Source of the DNA: Voacanga thouarsii
Lineage: Eukaryota > Streptophyta > Magnoliopsida > Gentianales > Apocynaceae
Assembly (NCBI GenBank): GCA_026120185.1
Contig: JANUWF010001683.1
Coordinates: 3,232,001 to 3,296,000, forward strand
DNA: 64,000 nt
Direction of reading: 5' to 3'
Of the stretch, positions 32,198-43,400 are shown in pieces (the stretch's first letter is position 1; every line of letters begins with the position of its first letter). Below the pieces are notes generated by a model that saw only the letters and a list, made by a program, of their open reading frames with translations, made no database searches and was not told the origin of the DNA. The translations under genes and the position numbers were made by a program.

Positions 32198-33194
32198 CTA
32201 ACAATTGCACCCAGAATAAGAGGTATTGTGTCAACTTGAAAGGTACGCCGACAACCCAGTTTATCCACAACAGAACCAGAGCTTATGCTTCCAATAAAGG
32301 CACCACCGATGAATATGCTGACTACAAGTCCTTCAAGAAATGAGTTGCCTTCAAATCCCAGCTCTCTGGCAACAGATACAATAGGACCATTCATCACTCT
32401 GCATCTCACGCACAAAAATAAATTAATCAGTAAAGGGAGTAAAATTATGAAAATTTATGATCATGCGCATGTAATCGCAATATTACATAGTAAAATGCCA
32501 TTTTAGAGTCTATTAGAAACCAAGCAAACTAGCCAAATAAAAGTAATATATCATATAAGAAAGTAATTCAAATTACTTTTACTTCAAACAAACTGTCGAT
32601 TTACTTTCCATTTGCAGGACTTACAATTAATTTCTTAATAACTCATAATTTCCACATAGTATAAGTTAACAGCAAATAACTTGCGCGCGAGCGAGAGAGA
32701 GCCTGAGAATTACCCAATGTGATAGCCAAAGATAAAATTGGACATGGAAGCAACTAAGACATGAGGAAAAGCTGGAAGCCAACCCAAATGAATTCCTTCA
32801 CTACCCTTTTCTTGTAATAACTTATTTTCTTCACTCCCTGATGAATCGCAGAGAAAGGAATCAAATGAAAGACGAACTTCAACAAATATACAACCCACTA
32901 GAAAACAATAGACAATACGCATAGCAAAATAAAGTAGGAGAAAAGACCTGGTTTTTTAGGCTCTAATTGTGGCTGCTGGTCTTGTTTCCTTGCAGCATAT
33001 ACTTTAAGCAGTTTCTTGTGCAGTGAGCAAGAAACAGAATGCAAACATGATGGTTTTTTACCTTTTTTGAGGTTAAAGGAGTTGCAGTTGTGAAGAGAAA
33101 CCGGTGGGGGCGCAAAGAAAACTGGGAATGATTGATGGCTTATAGTAATTGTTTCCCACATCGGATCACCAAGTGGAGAGGAGAGAGGAGGCAA
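32198..33194 (-). CDS. plastidic glucose transporter-like, 5' half only (three exons)
   Basis: Major facilitator (sugar porter) family; closest by eye to the plastidic glucose transporter 1 type of plants, which moves sugars across the chloroplast inner envelope. Exons on the minus strand: 33194-32948, 32837-32714 and 32398-32198, all with GT donors and AG acceptors and phases that fit (PKKP-GSEENK, FGYHIG-VMNGPIV). The first about 80 residues are Ser-rich and basic, like a transit peptide. Then come HVLVASMSNFIFGYHIG (membrane segment 1), LGFEGNSFLEGLVVSIFI and GAFIGSISSGSVVDKLGCRR (membrane segment 2 and the sugar porter G-x-x-x-D-K-x-G-R-R loop). About 190 residues are present; ten more membrane segments would be needed. 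The missing exons should lie where CopA begins. The gene is truncated or split by a very large intron. Confidence 0.8.
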
Positions 33195-33564
33195 GCAGAA
33201 TTACAGAAAGGATCGCTGCACCGGAATTATGGTTGAAAAAGATAGCAAGCTCCATTTTGAGGTTGTCATTTTTTTCGTTTTTTTTTAAATTTTTTTTGTG
33301 ACTAAATTCCTTTCGAGTTTACAAAATAAACAAATAAAATAAAATAAAAATTAATTTTATGGTTTTTTGTCATCAAACGTTTTGTAACGCCCTTTTCAGT
33401 CCTCAAATTTATGCACACGTGGATGTCATTTTTCCCTTTTCTTTTTAAATTTATGCACACGTGGATGTCATTTTTTTTTCTTTCTTTTTTTAAATCAAAA
33501 TATTGGCCATCCGAATGTTGGAGTTTTTGCAATTATATTCACTATCAAAATCTCACACTACATA
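33195..33564 (-). promoter_or_regulatory. upstream region of the transporter gene with duplicated ACGTG element
   Basis: The block aaatttatgcacacgtgg (33405-33422) followed by atgtcattttt is repeated at 33447-33475, a 42-bp tandem duplication about 210-290 bp upstream of the start codon. Each copy has an ACACGTGG core, as in ABA-response and G-box elements bound by bZIP factors. Whether it acts here is inference. T-rich stretches flank both copies. The LINE insertion starts right behind this region. Confidence 0.4.
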
Positions 33565-34107
33565 TGATGTTTCCTAGGGCATCTATTTCGCATCTTACAG
33601 CTCTCTCCTCAGATCATAAGCCTCTTTTACTTGATACTTCTCCTCCGTCTGAGCGGCTATTCAGACCTTTCTGGTTTGAAACTATGTGGACTCGAGATAA
33701 TTCTTCCTATGATACAGTCTTGTCTGCATGGTCCATTCCTGTTCAGGGCTCACCTCTTCACGCCCAGTATCTAGTATAAAGAATGCAAAAACTGCTCTTA
33801 AATCGTGGAATAAATTGGTGTTTGGTCTTGTTCAGCAAAAAATAGTGGAGATTCGTAAGGAGATCGATGTCCTTCAGTCTCTTCCCCAATCCTCCTTTGT
33901 CTTGGAAAAGGAATGCTTTCTTCAAGAAGCCTTGGATGAACATTTAAAAAGAGAACAAATACTCTGGTGGAATAAAGCTAAGATATCTTAGTTGGAAGAG
34001 GGTGATGCAAACACCCGATTCTTCCATCTTTCAACCATTGTCCACAGAAGACATAATCATATAGATTCTTTTTTAACTGCAAATGAGGAATGGCGAACAA
34101 ATTGGAA
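33565..34107 (+). pseudogene. LINE endonuclease C-terminal part and linker
   Basis: The start shows RASISHLTALSSDHKPLLL, in which SDHKPL is the last active-site block of the apurinic-type endonuclease that nicks the target DNA. It is followed by FRPFWFETMW and a frame change at about 33775. The frame 33775-33991 then gives NAKTALKSWNKLVFG and a Glu/Leu-rich helix region ending in WWNKAKIS, and a stop (33989) is followed by LEEGDANTRFFHLSTIVHRR. These are the conserved linker blocks before RT in plant LINEs. Confidence 0.85.
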
Positions 34108-35276
34108 TGAAATAGGTCAAGCTTTTAAGTAATATTACAGTAACCTATTTTCATCTATTGTGCCTCAGACCCCCTCTGATCTGAACAATCTTATTTCTCC
34201 TTCTATCTCAAATGTGCAAAATGAGGCGTTGTGCGCAATACCTTCTGTTGATCTTATTCGTCAGACAGTTTTTGAAATGAAGGCTGGTAAGAGTCCTGGA
34301 CCTGATGGTATGAGTCCTTGTTTTTTTAAATCTTACTGGTATATTGTTGAAGCAAGGGTGGTAGCTGTTGTCCAGCATTTCTTTGGTCATGGGTACATGC
34401 TCAAGTCACTAAATCACACTTTCATCTCTCTAGTTCCGAAAAGGGATTCTTCTTATAAGGTTGATCATTTCAGACCAATTGCTCTATGTAATGTCATTTA
34501 TAAGGTCATTTCAAAAATTTTGGTAGATCGTATCAAACCTTTGTTGGATAAAGTAATTGCCCCTGCCCAAGGTGCTTTTATCCCTTCTCGTGGAATGAAT
34601 GATAATGTGATCATGTGTCATGAGGTAATGCATCACTTAAATGGCAAAAGAGGAAGATTGGGTCTTATGGCTCTTAAGATTGACATGGAGAAAGCTTATA
34701 ATAAAGTGGAATGGTCCCTCCTCATCAGGATTCTCAAATGTCATGGTTTTACATATCAATTTACAAATCTCATTTTATAGTGTATATCTACAGCCACCTT
34801 TTCAATCCTGATCAATGGCTCTCCTTATGGTTTCTTCAAGGGATCAAGAGGTCTCCGACAAGGGGATCCATTATCTCCATCACTATTTGTTCTATACTTT
34901 GATCTGTTATCTAGAATGATCACTATGGCGGAGTCAAACAATCTTTTTCACGGTATTAAAATTGGTCGAAACTGCCCTGATATCTCTCATCTTATGTATG
35001 CAGATGACGTTATTCTGTTTTGTAGGGCATCAACAATGGAGGCACATGTAATCCAGAATCTGTTGGAACTGTACTGTAGTTGGTCTGGATTAACAATTAA
35101 TTTTGCTAAATCCGCGATCCATTTCAGCAGGAATGTACAGTCCTCCCTCAAATTATCACTCCACTCTATCCTCCACATGTCTGAATGTCATCATAATAGT
35201 ACATATCTGGGAGCACCTTTCTGCAAGAAATCATCGAAGAAAGCGGCATTTCAAGGCCTGGTTGAACGCCTCTGAC
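34108..35276 (+). pseudogene. LINE reverse transcriptase
   Basis: Main blocks: FEMKAGKSPGPDGMSPCFFK (34275-34335), HTFISLVPKRDSS, DHFRPIALCNVIYKVISKIL (34466-34525), QGAFIPSRGMNDNVI, LKIDMEKAYNKVEWSLL (34672-34725), then after a frameshift at about 34780 SRGLRQGDPLSPSLFVLYFD and finally HLMYADDVILF (34990-35022). The YADD catalytic pair is intact. It ends in a stop at 35273. The enzyme copies LINE RNA at the nicked target. One early stop (34126) and one frameshift disable this copy. Confidence 0.9.
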
Positions 35277-36427
35277 AAAAGATTAGTGATTGAAAAATCA
35301 ACTCTCTATCACAGGCTGGCCATTCTATATTACTCAGGAACTTTGCACAATCACTCCCTATTCATGTCATGCAGAGTTTTTTACTTCCATCATATATATG
35401 TGATAAAGTGGATGCTTTAATGCGGGATTTTTGGTGGGGATATAAAGAAGATTCAGGTCGGCATCTATATCTTAAATCTTGGGAATCTATTTGTGTGCCT
35501 AAAGGTAAAGGTGGTCTGGGATTTCGGAAAGCTTCGAATAATAATCTGGCTTTGCTCTCAAAACTAGCATGGCAATTATCTACCGAGCCCCATCGTCCTT
35601 AGGTAAAGCTAATTCGATCTAAATATCTTCGAGGACGGCGCTTAATAGATTTGGATCGATGCCCTAGTGGTTCTTCCTGGATTTGGAAAGGTATTTGGAA
35701 ATGTAAAGGGATACTGCTAGCAGGATTATGTTATCGGATTGGTCAAGAATCGGTGGTGAATATTTGGGAGGATCCGTGGATACCAAGAATTCCAAATTAC
35801 CGTCCTCTCCCAGTTCCTATGGCCCAACAACACCTAAATTCGGTTCCAGACCTTATCCTCTCTGACCATCTTTCATGGAATTATGATCTCTTTTCAAATT
35901 TGTTCTCACCTAATATCGTACGGGAGATCATGAAAATTAATATTCCTTGGAATGGGGAACCCGACTCGTTGGTGTGGGCTCCCTCTAAGTAAGGGAAATT
36001 TTCTGTTAAGTCAGCTTATAGAATCATTCATCAGCAAAGGCAACATTCTACCCTTTCCTCTGTCTCTCCAGTGACCTCTTTATTACCCACTCTTCCTTTC
36101 CCCGACAGTAAGTGGAAATCTCTATGGTCTTCCAACCTTCATAATCGTCATAAACATTTCTTATGGCGAGTGGTTTCCCACATTTTGCCTTCAAAGGCTA
36201 GATTGGTTTGTGTGTGGACTTTGAGTGACCAATCATGTTCCATTTGCCAGTCTATTACAGAAAGTTTGGAGCATATCTTCCTTCAATGTCCACTCACTAA
36301 ATGTTTATGGTGGCATTCTCAATGGCAGTTTAGAGTAGAGAATTACTCCACCTGGAAAATGGAAGACTGGGTAATGGAATTGCTGAATTTGGATAATAAT
36401 TTCCCTTTCACAATTGAGAAAAAATGA
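35277..36427 (+). pseudogene. LINE RT C-terminal and zinc-binding region
   Basis: Continuation with frame changes: FLLPSYICDKVDALMRDFWW, LKSWESICVPKGKGGLGFRK, LALLSKLAWQL (35369-35602), then SSWIWKGIWKCKGILLAG and SVVNIWEDPWIP (35651-35800). The zf-RVT region (36071-36420) shows KHFLWRVVSHILPSKARL, a Cys pair in CSICQSITESLEHIFLQCPL and WWHSQW. Stops at 35600, 35989 and 36425 separate the pieces. The zinc-binding domain is usual between RT and RNase H in plant LINEs. Confidence 0.85.
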
Positions 36428-37165
36428 GAGTTTCTCAACTATGCAGTGGTGCTGATGGAGAATGTGTGGACATATAGAAATCAATTGTGTGCAGGGGAGG
36501 ATTCACAAGATTGGGAGGTGATCTCTATCCATATTGCCAGGACAGCTAAGGCTTATTGGAATGCTACTCTCACTTGGGGCTTGAAGAAACGTGCCCTATA
36601 CCTATCCCGGACCTGGCAAGCTCCTCCCTCCCCTTATTTCAAAGTTAACTTTGATTTTGCTTTTTAGGATAGGATTGCAATTTCCACCAGTGTATTCCGT
36701 GATCACATGAGTAAATTACTTTGGGCATGGATTGGGAAAGATTTTGCTGGTGATGCATTTGCTGCTAAAGCTCTTGCGGCCCTTAACGCTGACCTAATCG
36801 CCGATATAGCTGACATTTCTAAGGTCATCTTTGAAGGTGATTGTCTAAATGTCATAAGAGTTATTACGGGAGTTCATCCAGAAGAGGAATGGCTTGGCAA
36901 AGAATCCACAGATGCTGTGAAGACACTGCTCAATGGTAGAGAACATTGGAAGTTTGCTTATATTCCCCGGTCTGGGAATGTTATGGCACATGAAATTGCA
37001 AAATGGGCAAAACTTCATAGTAAATTTGGTTATATACCCCCAGCCCTTCTTCCCCGTGCAACTTTATGTAATCATGGGGGTACCTCTTCGGTCCCCCAAT
37101 CGAGTTCTGTTGTGAGTGAAGAGGCGGTTGCCTCTTTTTCTACTTCTATTGAATTACAGGGCTAA
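36428..37165 (+). pseudogene. LINE C-terminal RNase H
   Basis: A piece with VLMENVWTYRNQLC (36446-36667) ends in FKVNFDFAF and a stop, where the family has VNFDGAF, so the first catalytic block is changed. The frame 36707-37165 continues with EAxA-type AAKALAALNADLIADI, VIFEGDCLNVIRVI and IPRSGNVMAHEIAKWA, the last being the conserved His block. The stop at 37163 is 12 bases before the A tail, so the 3' untranslated region is very short. Confidence 0.85.
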
Positions 37166-37202
37166 AATTTATCTACCAAAAAAAAAAACCTCACCCTACA
37201 TA

Positions 37203-38229
37203 ATTTAAAAATTATACTCATGCTTTGGAAAACCTTTGCTTGTTAAAAACTGTTTTGTTCTAACAAAGGATGTGAAATATCCATAATTGCAACTCAAACA
37301 ATAATTGTATAACAAACATCACATTTGACTTGCAGGAGTACATTAGTTCAGTAAATAGTTTTATGCAATGACATACTTGTCTTTTATCTCATGGACAAAA
37401 AACTCCCAATATCTTGATAAAAAAAACCTATCCCCACTTGGGGTAAATATAAAGCACATGTCACTATTGGCCAACGATTGTTGTGGCAAAAATACATAAA
37501 CAAATATATATCTCCAAACTCCAAATTTCACCTAACTCTGTCAAATTCCCATTCAATACTTATATTATCAAAGCATCAATAGTTTTATGAAAGCTTTTAA
37601 TTTTTGAAAAATTTGTTTTAGTTGGTTATGTTTAATAGTTGTGATGGTGATCACACTAACTTGTTAATAGAGATTAACATGTTTTTCAATACCAAATCCA
37701 ACAACGAAATTTGTTTCCAAAATTGGATTGAAACAACGAAATGAAAAAAAAAAAAAAAGGAAAAGAACGAGAAAAAAATAAAATAGTTTGCTCAGTGGCC
37801 AGGCGGCCTTGGAAAGCCTAGGTTACCTAGGTAGCTTACCTAGGAAGCTTTTATGCTGCCCAGGGACCTTCCAGGCAGCTAAGGAAGGTCTTAGGCTGCC
37901 TGGGAGGATCCCAGGCAGTATTTTGGTGTTTTAAGGATTTTTTTTTTTTTAACCCACAAAAGTTTTCCTTTTCAAAATAAACTTAAATGGTTTCCAAAAT
38001 AGGATTTTGGATCTATTGCTCATTCTTTTCAAAATAATGATTTTTGAATAATATATTTTATGTGTATTTATTTTGCTTAATGTGCTTTAAGAATATTTTA
38101 GCATGTTGGCTTGGTCATAGATTTAGAAAAATTAATTTTGATTAATTAATATTATGTTTTATTGCTTTGTTTTGAAACAATAGGGCTTGCGTGTCCTGTC
38201 TTCTCTATTATTCTTGTGTAAGTTATCTT
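37203..38229. other. unassigned sequence with a GC-rich palindromic patch
   Basis: This is the continuation of host DNA to the right of the LINE TSD, up to CopD. It is AT-rich except for 37795-37920, where the words CCTAGG, GGCAGC and CCAGG recur. Within it CTGCCTGGG and CCCAGGCAG (37896-37918) form a perfect 9-bp inverted repeat with a 5-base loop. No coding region is visible. The last five bases (ATCTT, 38225-38229) are the left TSD of CopD. Confidence 0.6.
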
Positions 38230-40268
38230 TGTTGGATTGTATGCCCTCTTAGACTAGGTTTCTAATGTAAAATCGAATTATTTAATAAAAGAATTTATTT
38301 TCAGAAATTGTTTGTGAATTTACTTTTTGTTTGTGTAGGATTTTCGTTTGGAACAGACCCATTGTGTCTAAATAAGTGATCCATGTGAATGGTGGTCTTT
38401 CACAATAAGGTATGGATCACGGGTTATTTAACACATAAACATTTGTTCTTAACCTATTGATGAGACTGGGAACCTCATCATGTTTAGGTTATTATGTTAT
38501 GAATTCTAAATGGGGATTGGCTTACCTTTAGCCAGTGGGTAGTCCACTCACTTCATGACATAAGCGTATTTCGAATACGTAGAACAGGACCTGTAGTAGT
38601 AGTTTCTCAAAGTACTATATGGTAGAAACCTAGACTACTACCGCTACGGCGTGGACTAGTACTCTACGACTTGAGTATGAGTTGGTGGTCTAGCGAAGGC
38701 TGGAAGCATATACTTTGATTTCGTTGTAGTTGAGGTTCTATCATAGGGCCAATATACTTGCATGTTGGGTATGTGTGACTAGTTAGTTAAGACAGACTTA
38801 TACAAGATAGTTTTCGCACTATATCGCCCCTTGTGGTTGTCCGAATGGTCTAAATTATCCAGGGCCCTGGGAAACATGACTTGGATGTTTGCTTTAGGGT
38901 AGCTCCCTTGGAAAGCGGAAACACTCCAGGAAGTCGTGGATCATTGGATTAGAAGCCTAAGGATGGTAGATGTCATTTAGGGGGGTGTTAGTACACTTCT
39001 TCCTCTCTAAATGTACGGCGATGTGTAGAGGGGTATTTTAGTCATTTCACCTGTAGGTCGGAGACTTTGCTAACGCAGCATTGTCCTTGGGTCAATATTT
39101 CCTTATGGTGATATTAGGAAACATTTAAAATGCAAAATACAACTATTTAGATAGCAGGGGTATTTTGGTCATTTTAGCAACCAAGGCGATGTGTCTTTTT
39201 GGTCCTCGGGATAGCCGTAAGTCCTAACTATTTTTGGGTTGAGGAATTGGTCTCGGTTGAAGAGGATTTTATTTTATTTTGTTTTATTTTATTTTATTCG
39301 GGAAGTCTAATTTATTATTGGATTGGAATAAAATAAATAAATAAATAAATAAAATAGGAGTTGAGAGAAATTAATTATCTAGTTTATTTGGTTAATTAAT
39401 TATTCGGGGCCTAGGTCCAGTATGAATAATTAAGAAATTAACCTGGGCTTAAACTAGGGGAAATAATTAATGTTTAATTATTTATTGGGTTATTTATGTA
39501 GGCCCAAGAAATAAATAATTAAAGATTAATTATTATGGTTCATTTGGGCTCATTAATTATTTATTGGGTTACTTATGTAAGCCCAGAAAATAAATAATTA
39601 ATATTTATTATTTTGGGCCTTTTGGGTCCAAGAAAAATAATAAATATTTATTTGGCCTAATAGCTTGGACCTTAGGGTTTTTTCCAAATACGGTTAAGAG
39701 GAGTTTAAGGTTTGGTCAAACTGTTTCTCAGGATAACATTCGGGTATTTTGAAATCCCGGGGAGATGTTTATCAGAGATTGAGAGACCTAGTTTAGGCTA
39801 AAAGATAAACAACTCTTTGAAAAGAAAAAAACCCTAATTTTTCCTTTCCTAAGCCACACACTCACGTGGGTCTCTCTCTCTCAAGGTCTCTCTCCTTCTT
39901 CTTGTTTTTCTTCTTGTTCTTTGCTAATCAATAGCGAAAGAACTAAGGAGTTTTGAGATCGGTCCTCTTCACCATAGTGTTCACCAACTAGAGGTTAGGC
40001 TGAGGAATATCCCGAGAGCTGGAGAGCTAAGCGTTAATGCAAACAAGGCGGAGTAGAAGGCTAGCGGGTGTTCAGCGGAAGCTCCTTCAAGTGGACAAAG
40101 CGAGGCGATTCCGGTCGTTCAATCCGCTCTTACTCAACCTAGAAGGGTTAAGGAGCGCAAATGTATGATCTTCACGCTTCCGCATGGCCTTTATGGCTCG
40201 CGTTTAATTTTTTTTTTTCTCTGTTTTTTTTCCCGTCCATGGCTCCCTTGTTTCTGCATTTTCCATCA
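38230..40268 (+). repeat. 5' LTR of CopD
   Basis: From TGTTGGATTG to CCATCA. It contains AT-rich inverted blocks at 39270-39360 (TTTTA repeats then AAATA repeats) and partial direct repeats at 39470-39620 (TATTTATTGGGTTA twice). A short reading frame beginning MQTRRSRRLAGV starts at 40037 but is shifted here by a 1-base difference after GVQ. Confidence 0.95.
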
Positions 40269-40271
40269 AAG

Positions 40272-40284
40272 TGGTATCAGAGCC
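40272..40284 (+). other. primer binding site (CopD)
   Basis: TGGTATCAGAGCC, a full match to the initiator-Met tRNA 3' end complement, three bases after the LTR. Confidence 0.92.
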
Positions 40285-42068
40285 ATTGGTTTTGATCAAT
40301 ATAGGGAGCATGGTAGTTAATAAAATGGAGAAGATGATTATACCTGTGATCCTTCGCTGTTTTGGTATGGGATAGGTGGATTTGTAAGCTTCACAGTGGA
40401 AGCATAGGATCTCTGTAAATTTTTTTGGCTTTAGTGTTTTAATCGTGTAAACTCAATTTTAATGGGTATAGGCGGTTGTGTTTATGTTGTGGATGAGTTT
40501 TTATGAGTAAAAATGTCCAAAGAAGCCAAAGAAGACAGAGAAAAATCGAAGGAAAAATCTTCTGTGAAAAAATTCGCGCGGATGAAAAACGAAGAAGAAG
40601 GAAACTGTTCATAAGCCGCCGCGTCTAAGCCGAGCCGCTACTGTTGGTGAGAGAAGCCGGTCGCTGATGAGCCGCGGAAGCCGAGCCACTTCCTTTGATT
40701 TGAGCCGATGAAATTGCAGAATTGAAATGCAATTTGCGCAGGTTGAATTCGGGCTGAAGCGCGGGTCAGCAGCAGAGGAGAACCGGGCTCGAGTCGCGGG
40801 TGCGGGCGAAGTCCACGAGTCGTGGCTGGCGTGCGATCTGGTGCGGCGCGGTGCATTGCGGCTGCGGTGGACCGCAGGCCATTCTAGCGCGGATCCTGTG
40901 CGGGCGGTGCAGTGGACCGCCAACCATTTTTGGCAATTTATTTTTATTTTTTTTCTTTTTCGTTTTGGGTCCCATACCAGGCGAAGTTAATATTTTTGCA
41001 ATATTTATATTCTTGGAATATATTTGCATGAAAAATATTAGTAAGGGATTTTAGGATTAAACAAGATCATTAATTAATTAATTAATTAATGTGTTTAATT
41101 CTATTATTTGGGCACTTAGGTTAAAAAATAGAAAAGCATGAAAACGTTTATTGTTTTCTAGCATGCTATTTTTTTTTATGTACCTATGTGTGCCTTTTCT
41201 CAAAGACCAAAGTCTTTGAGAACCTTTTGTTTTGGCAAGAAAAAATATTTTTCTTTAAAAAACTAAATGGTTATTTTAATTGGTACAAAAATTAATCCTT
41301 AAATATTTTCTCAAAGGATTTAATCCTTGACATAGAAAATATATTGGATTTAGATATTTTTATAAATTAAAATGGAGAGCCATTTTGTTTTGTTTTGGAC
41401 TAGAAAAATGATTTTGTCAAATAAACTTGAGACCAAAGTCTCTAGAAAGTTTTAATTGGAAAATTTTTGAAATCATTAAGTTTTAACTTATATAAAATTA
41501 GTCCATGGAGGAAATCTCTCAAAGGATATAAGCCTTGACATAGAGATTTTATTGGACTTAGATATTTTATTTTTGAGTTAAGAAAAACTTAATGGAATTT
41601 TCAAAAGGATATTTTCAGGAAAACCTTTATTTTAAAAGACTAAGTGGGAGAGGGGTTCCAACGGCCCCACGGCTTCCATCACGGTCCTCATTAGAGATCG
41701 TGGATCCCCTCGCGTCACCCTGGGAGTGAACCCGTATAGGATGGGGATACCACAAGGATCTAGATCTAATGGAAGGATGTAATTAATAACCGGGGCACGT
41801 ACTATGATCGGCCGGCCCACGTTGGAGGTTATAGTGCGAGGTATGTCCATAGGAAATGAGAGGAAACGGCCATCCCACGATGGAGTTATTCTCTAGATCA
41901 TTACCTAGAAGGGAAATTAATTTGTGGTGGTTAATACACTTAGCTTAGGAAGCTGTTAATCTTCCCAAGAAGCTATGTCGGTTTTCCTAAGAGCAAATTA
42001 TTTTTAGTGCACAAATTTTATTTTGTTTTCACAAACTAATTTCTTTCTTTTATTTTCGATTTTTAGAA
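40285..42068 (+). other. CopD untranslated leader
   Basis: About 1.8 kb of non-coding DNA between primer site and gag. 40600-40920 is strikingly GC-rich (many CGG/GCC words) in an otherwise AT-rich element. The frames there, such as a 104-codon Arg-rich one on the minus strand, are a product of this composition. 41640-41890 is conserved with the leader of CopF (56200-56400), including aacccgtatag, ggataccacaagg-like and gatctagatc blocks. The leader should hold packaging and dimerisation signals. Confidence 0.6.
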
Positions 42069-42881
42069 ATGGTGGGAGGTTCTTTTAGTCCATTGGCCGT
42101 TATTCTCGGGGAGAATAAGTTAACGGGTCCAAACTATGTGGATTGGAAAAGGAACTCTGGACATAATACTCACAGTGAGGAGTATAAGTATGTCCTTTAC
42201 GAAACACCTACTGTTATCGGGGAAGGTTCCACCGCTGAAGAGCGAGAGGCTGAAAAGGCATGGAAGAAAGGCGACGAAATGGCACGTTGCTATATGTTAG
42301 CTTCCATGTCTAATGTGCTCCGATCAAAACACGAGCACATGGCTTCGCATATGACATAAGTCGATCGTTGGCAACTATGTTCGCGGACAAGAGCCGGCCC
42401 GCAAGGCGAGGAGGCTCTTCGAACAATTGTAAACACTAAGATGGGCTGAGGGAGCATCGGTCCGAGAGCATATGCTCAAGATGATTGCTTGCTTTCGAGG
42501 AGGCGAGAAATCTTAGGGGCTGTCATTGACCCAGAGAGCCAAGTGGACATAGTTCTCGAATCTCTACAGGGCTCTTTCACTCGGTTCAAGTTAAACTATA
42601 ACATGAACAAGTTGAACATGAGTTTGGTCGAGCCGATGAAGGAGCTCCGGATGGTGGAGAAGGTCATGAAGCCGCAGTCTAAGGCCATGATTGCTAAGGC
42701 CTCTTCTTCAAGAACTAGGCCTAAGCCCGGAAAGTTCAAGAGGAAGAAGGGGAATGCGACGGCCCGGCCCAAGAACCAGCCCAAGGACAAACCAAAGGGC
42801 AAGTGCTTCAAGTGTGGAAAGAAGGGACAACTGGAAAAAATAGTGTCCGGATCTTCGAGCCAAGAAAAACCCCACGGGTAA
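42069..42881 (+). pseudogene. copia gag (CopD)
   Basis: The start at 42069 opens MVGGSFSPLAVILGENKLTG, PNYVDWKRN and MARCYMLASMSNVL, ending in a stop at 42357. After decayed DNA a second frame (42489-42881) gives VDIVLESLQGSFTRFKLNYN, MNKLNMSLVEPMKELRMVEK and a Lys/Arg-rich stretch. The zinc knuckle begins CFKCGKKGQ; where the family has GHWKKDC this copy has lost the His and the last Cys through a frame change. Gag assembly and RNA binding should both fail. Confidence 0.88.
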
Positions 42882-42899
42882 TGTTTACTATCTAGAGTC

Positions 42900-43400
42900 C
42901 ATATCAATGGTAGGATCAACTTCCACTTGGATTGTTGATTCGAGAGCCACTGATCATATACGTAACTCCTTGCGGGGGTTTAGGAAGATAAGAAGACTCA
43001 AGAAGGGCGAACATGGGCTTTGAGTGGGTAATGGAGCACAAGTCCGGGCCCTTGCGGTGGGAGAGAGCTGGATCTTATTTTTGATTGTAATAAGATAGTG
43101 GTTTTAAAAGACATTTTATATGTACCTGGTTTTCGTCGGAATTTGATTTCGGTTGCAAAACTTATTAATCAAGGATATTACGTATCTTTCCATTACGGTA
43201 TTTCTATCGGTAGAGATGGAGAAATTTTATGTCTTGGGCACATGTATGGAAATTTATTCTTTTTAAACCCTATTAACAACCAATCAAATAACACTCGATC
43301 CGAACCTTTAACTAAGAAGAGAAAGACCAATATCAATGATTCATACCTTTGGCACTTGAGGTTGGGTCATATTAACTCAACCGGGATTCGGAGGCTAATC
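42900..43400 (+). pseudogene. copia protease and pre-integrase region (CopD)
   Basis: The frame shows STSTWIVDSRATDHIRNSL. The protease motif is Asp-Ser-Arg where Asp-Ser-Gly is needed. A stop follows near 43021. Further on come LKDILYVPGFRRNLISVAKL (43101-43160), GNLFFLNPINNQ and YLWHLRLGHIN (43340-43375), which lead into the integrase zinc region. Confidence 0.85.

Larger units (their letters stand above)
33565..37188 (+). mobile_element. 5'-truncated L1-type LINE
   Basis: The element starts inside the endonuclease domain, contains RT, a zinc-binding region and a C-terminal RNase H, and ends in an 11-A tail (37178-37188). It is flanked by 13-bp direct repeats: CTCACACTACATA at 33552-33564 and CTCACCCTACATA at 37190-37202, one mismatch. 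5' truncation and a variable-length TSD are typical of target-primed reverse transcription. ORF1 and most of the endonuclease are missing. Confidence 0.92.

Noticed and set aside
39270..39360. TTTTA/AAATA blocks in the CopD LTR as a MITE
   Set aside because: Present in both LTRs at the same place with only repeat-number changes, so it is part of the LTR.
40609..40923. 104-codon Arg-rich frame in the CopD leader (minus) and overlapping frames
   Set aside because: It lies in a GC-rich leader where stops are rare by composition in all frames; no domain and no counterpart in CopF.
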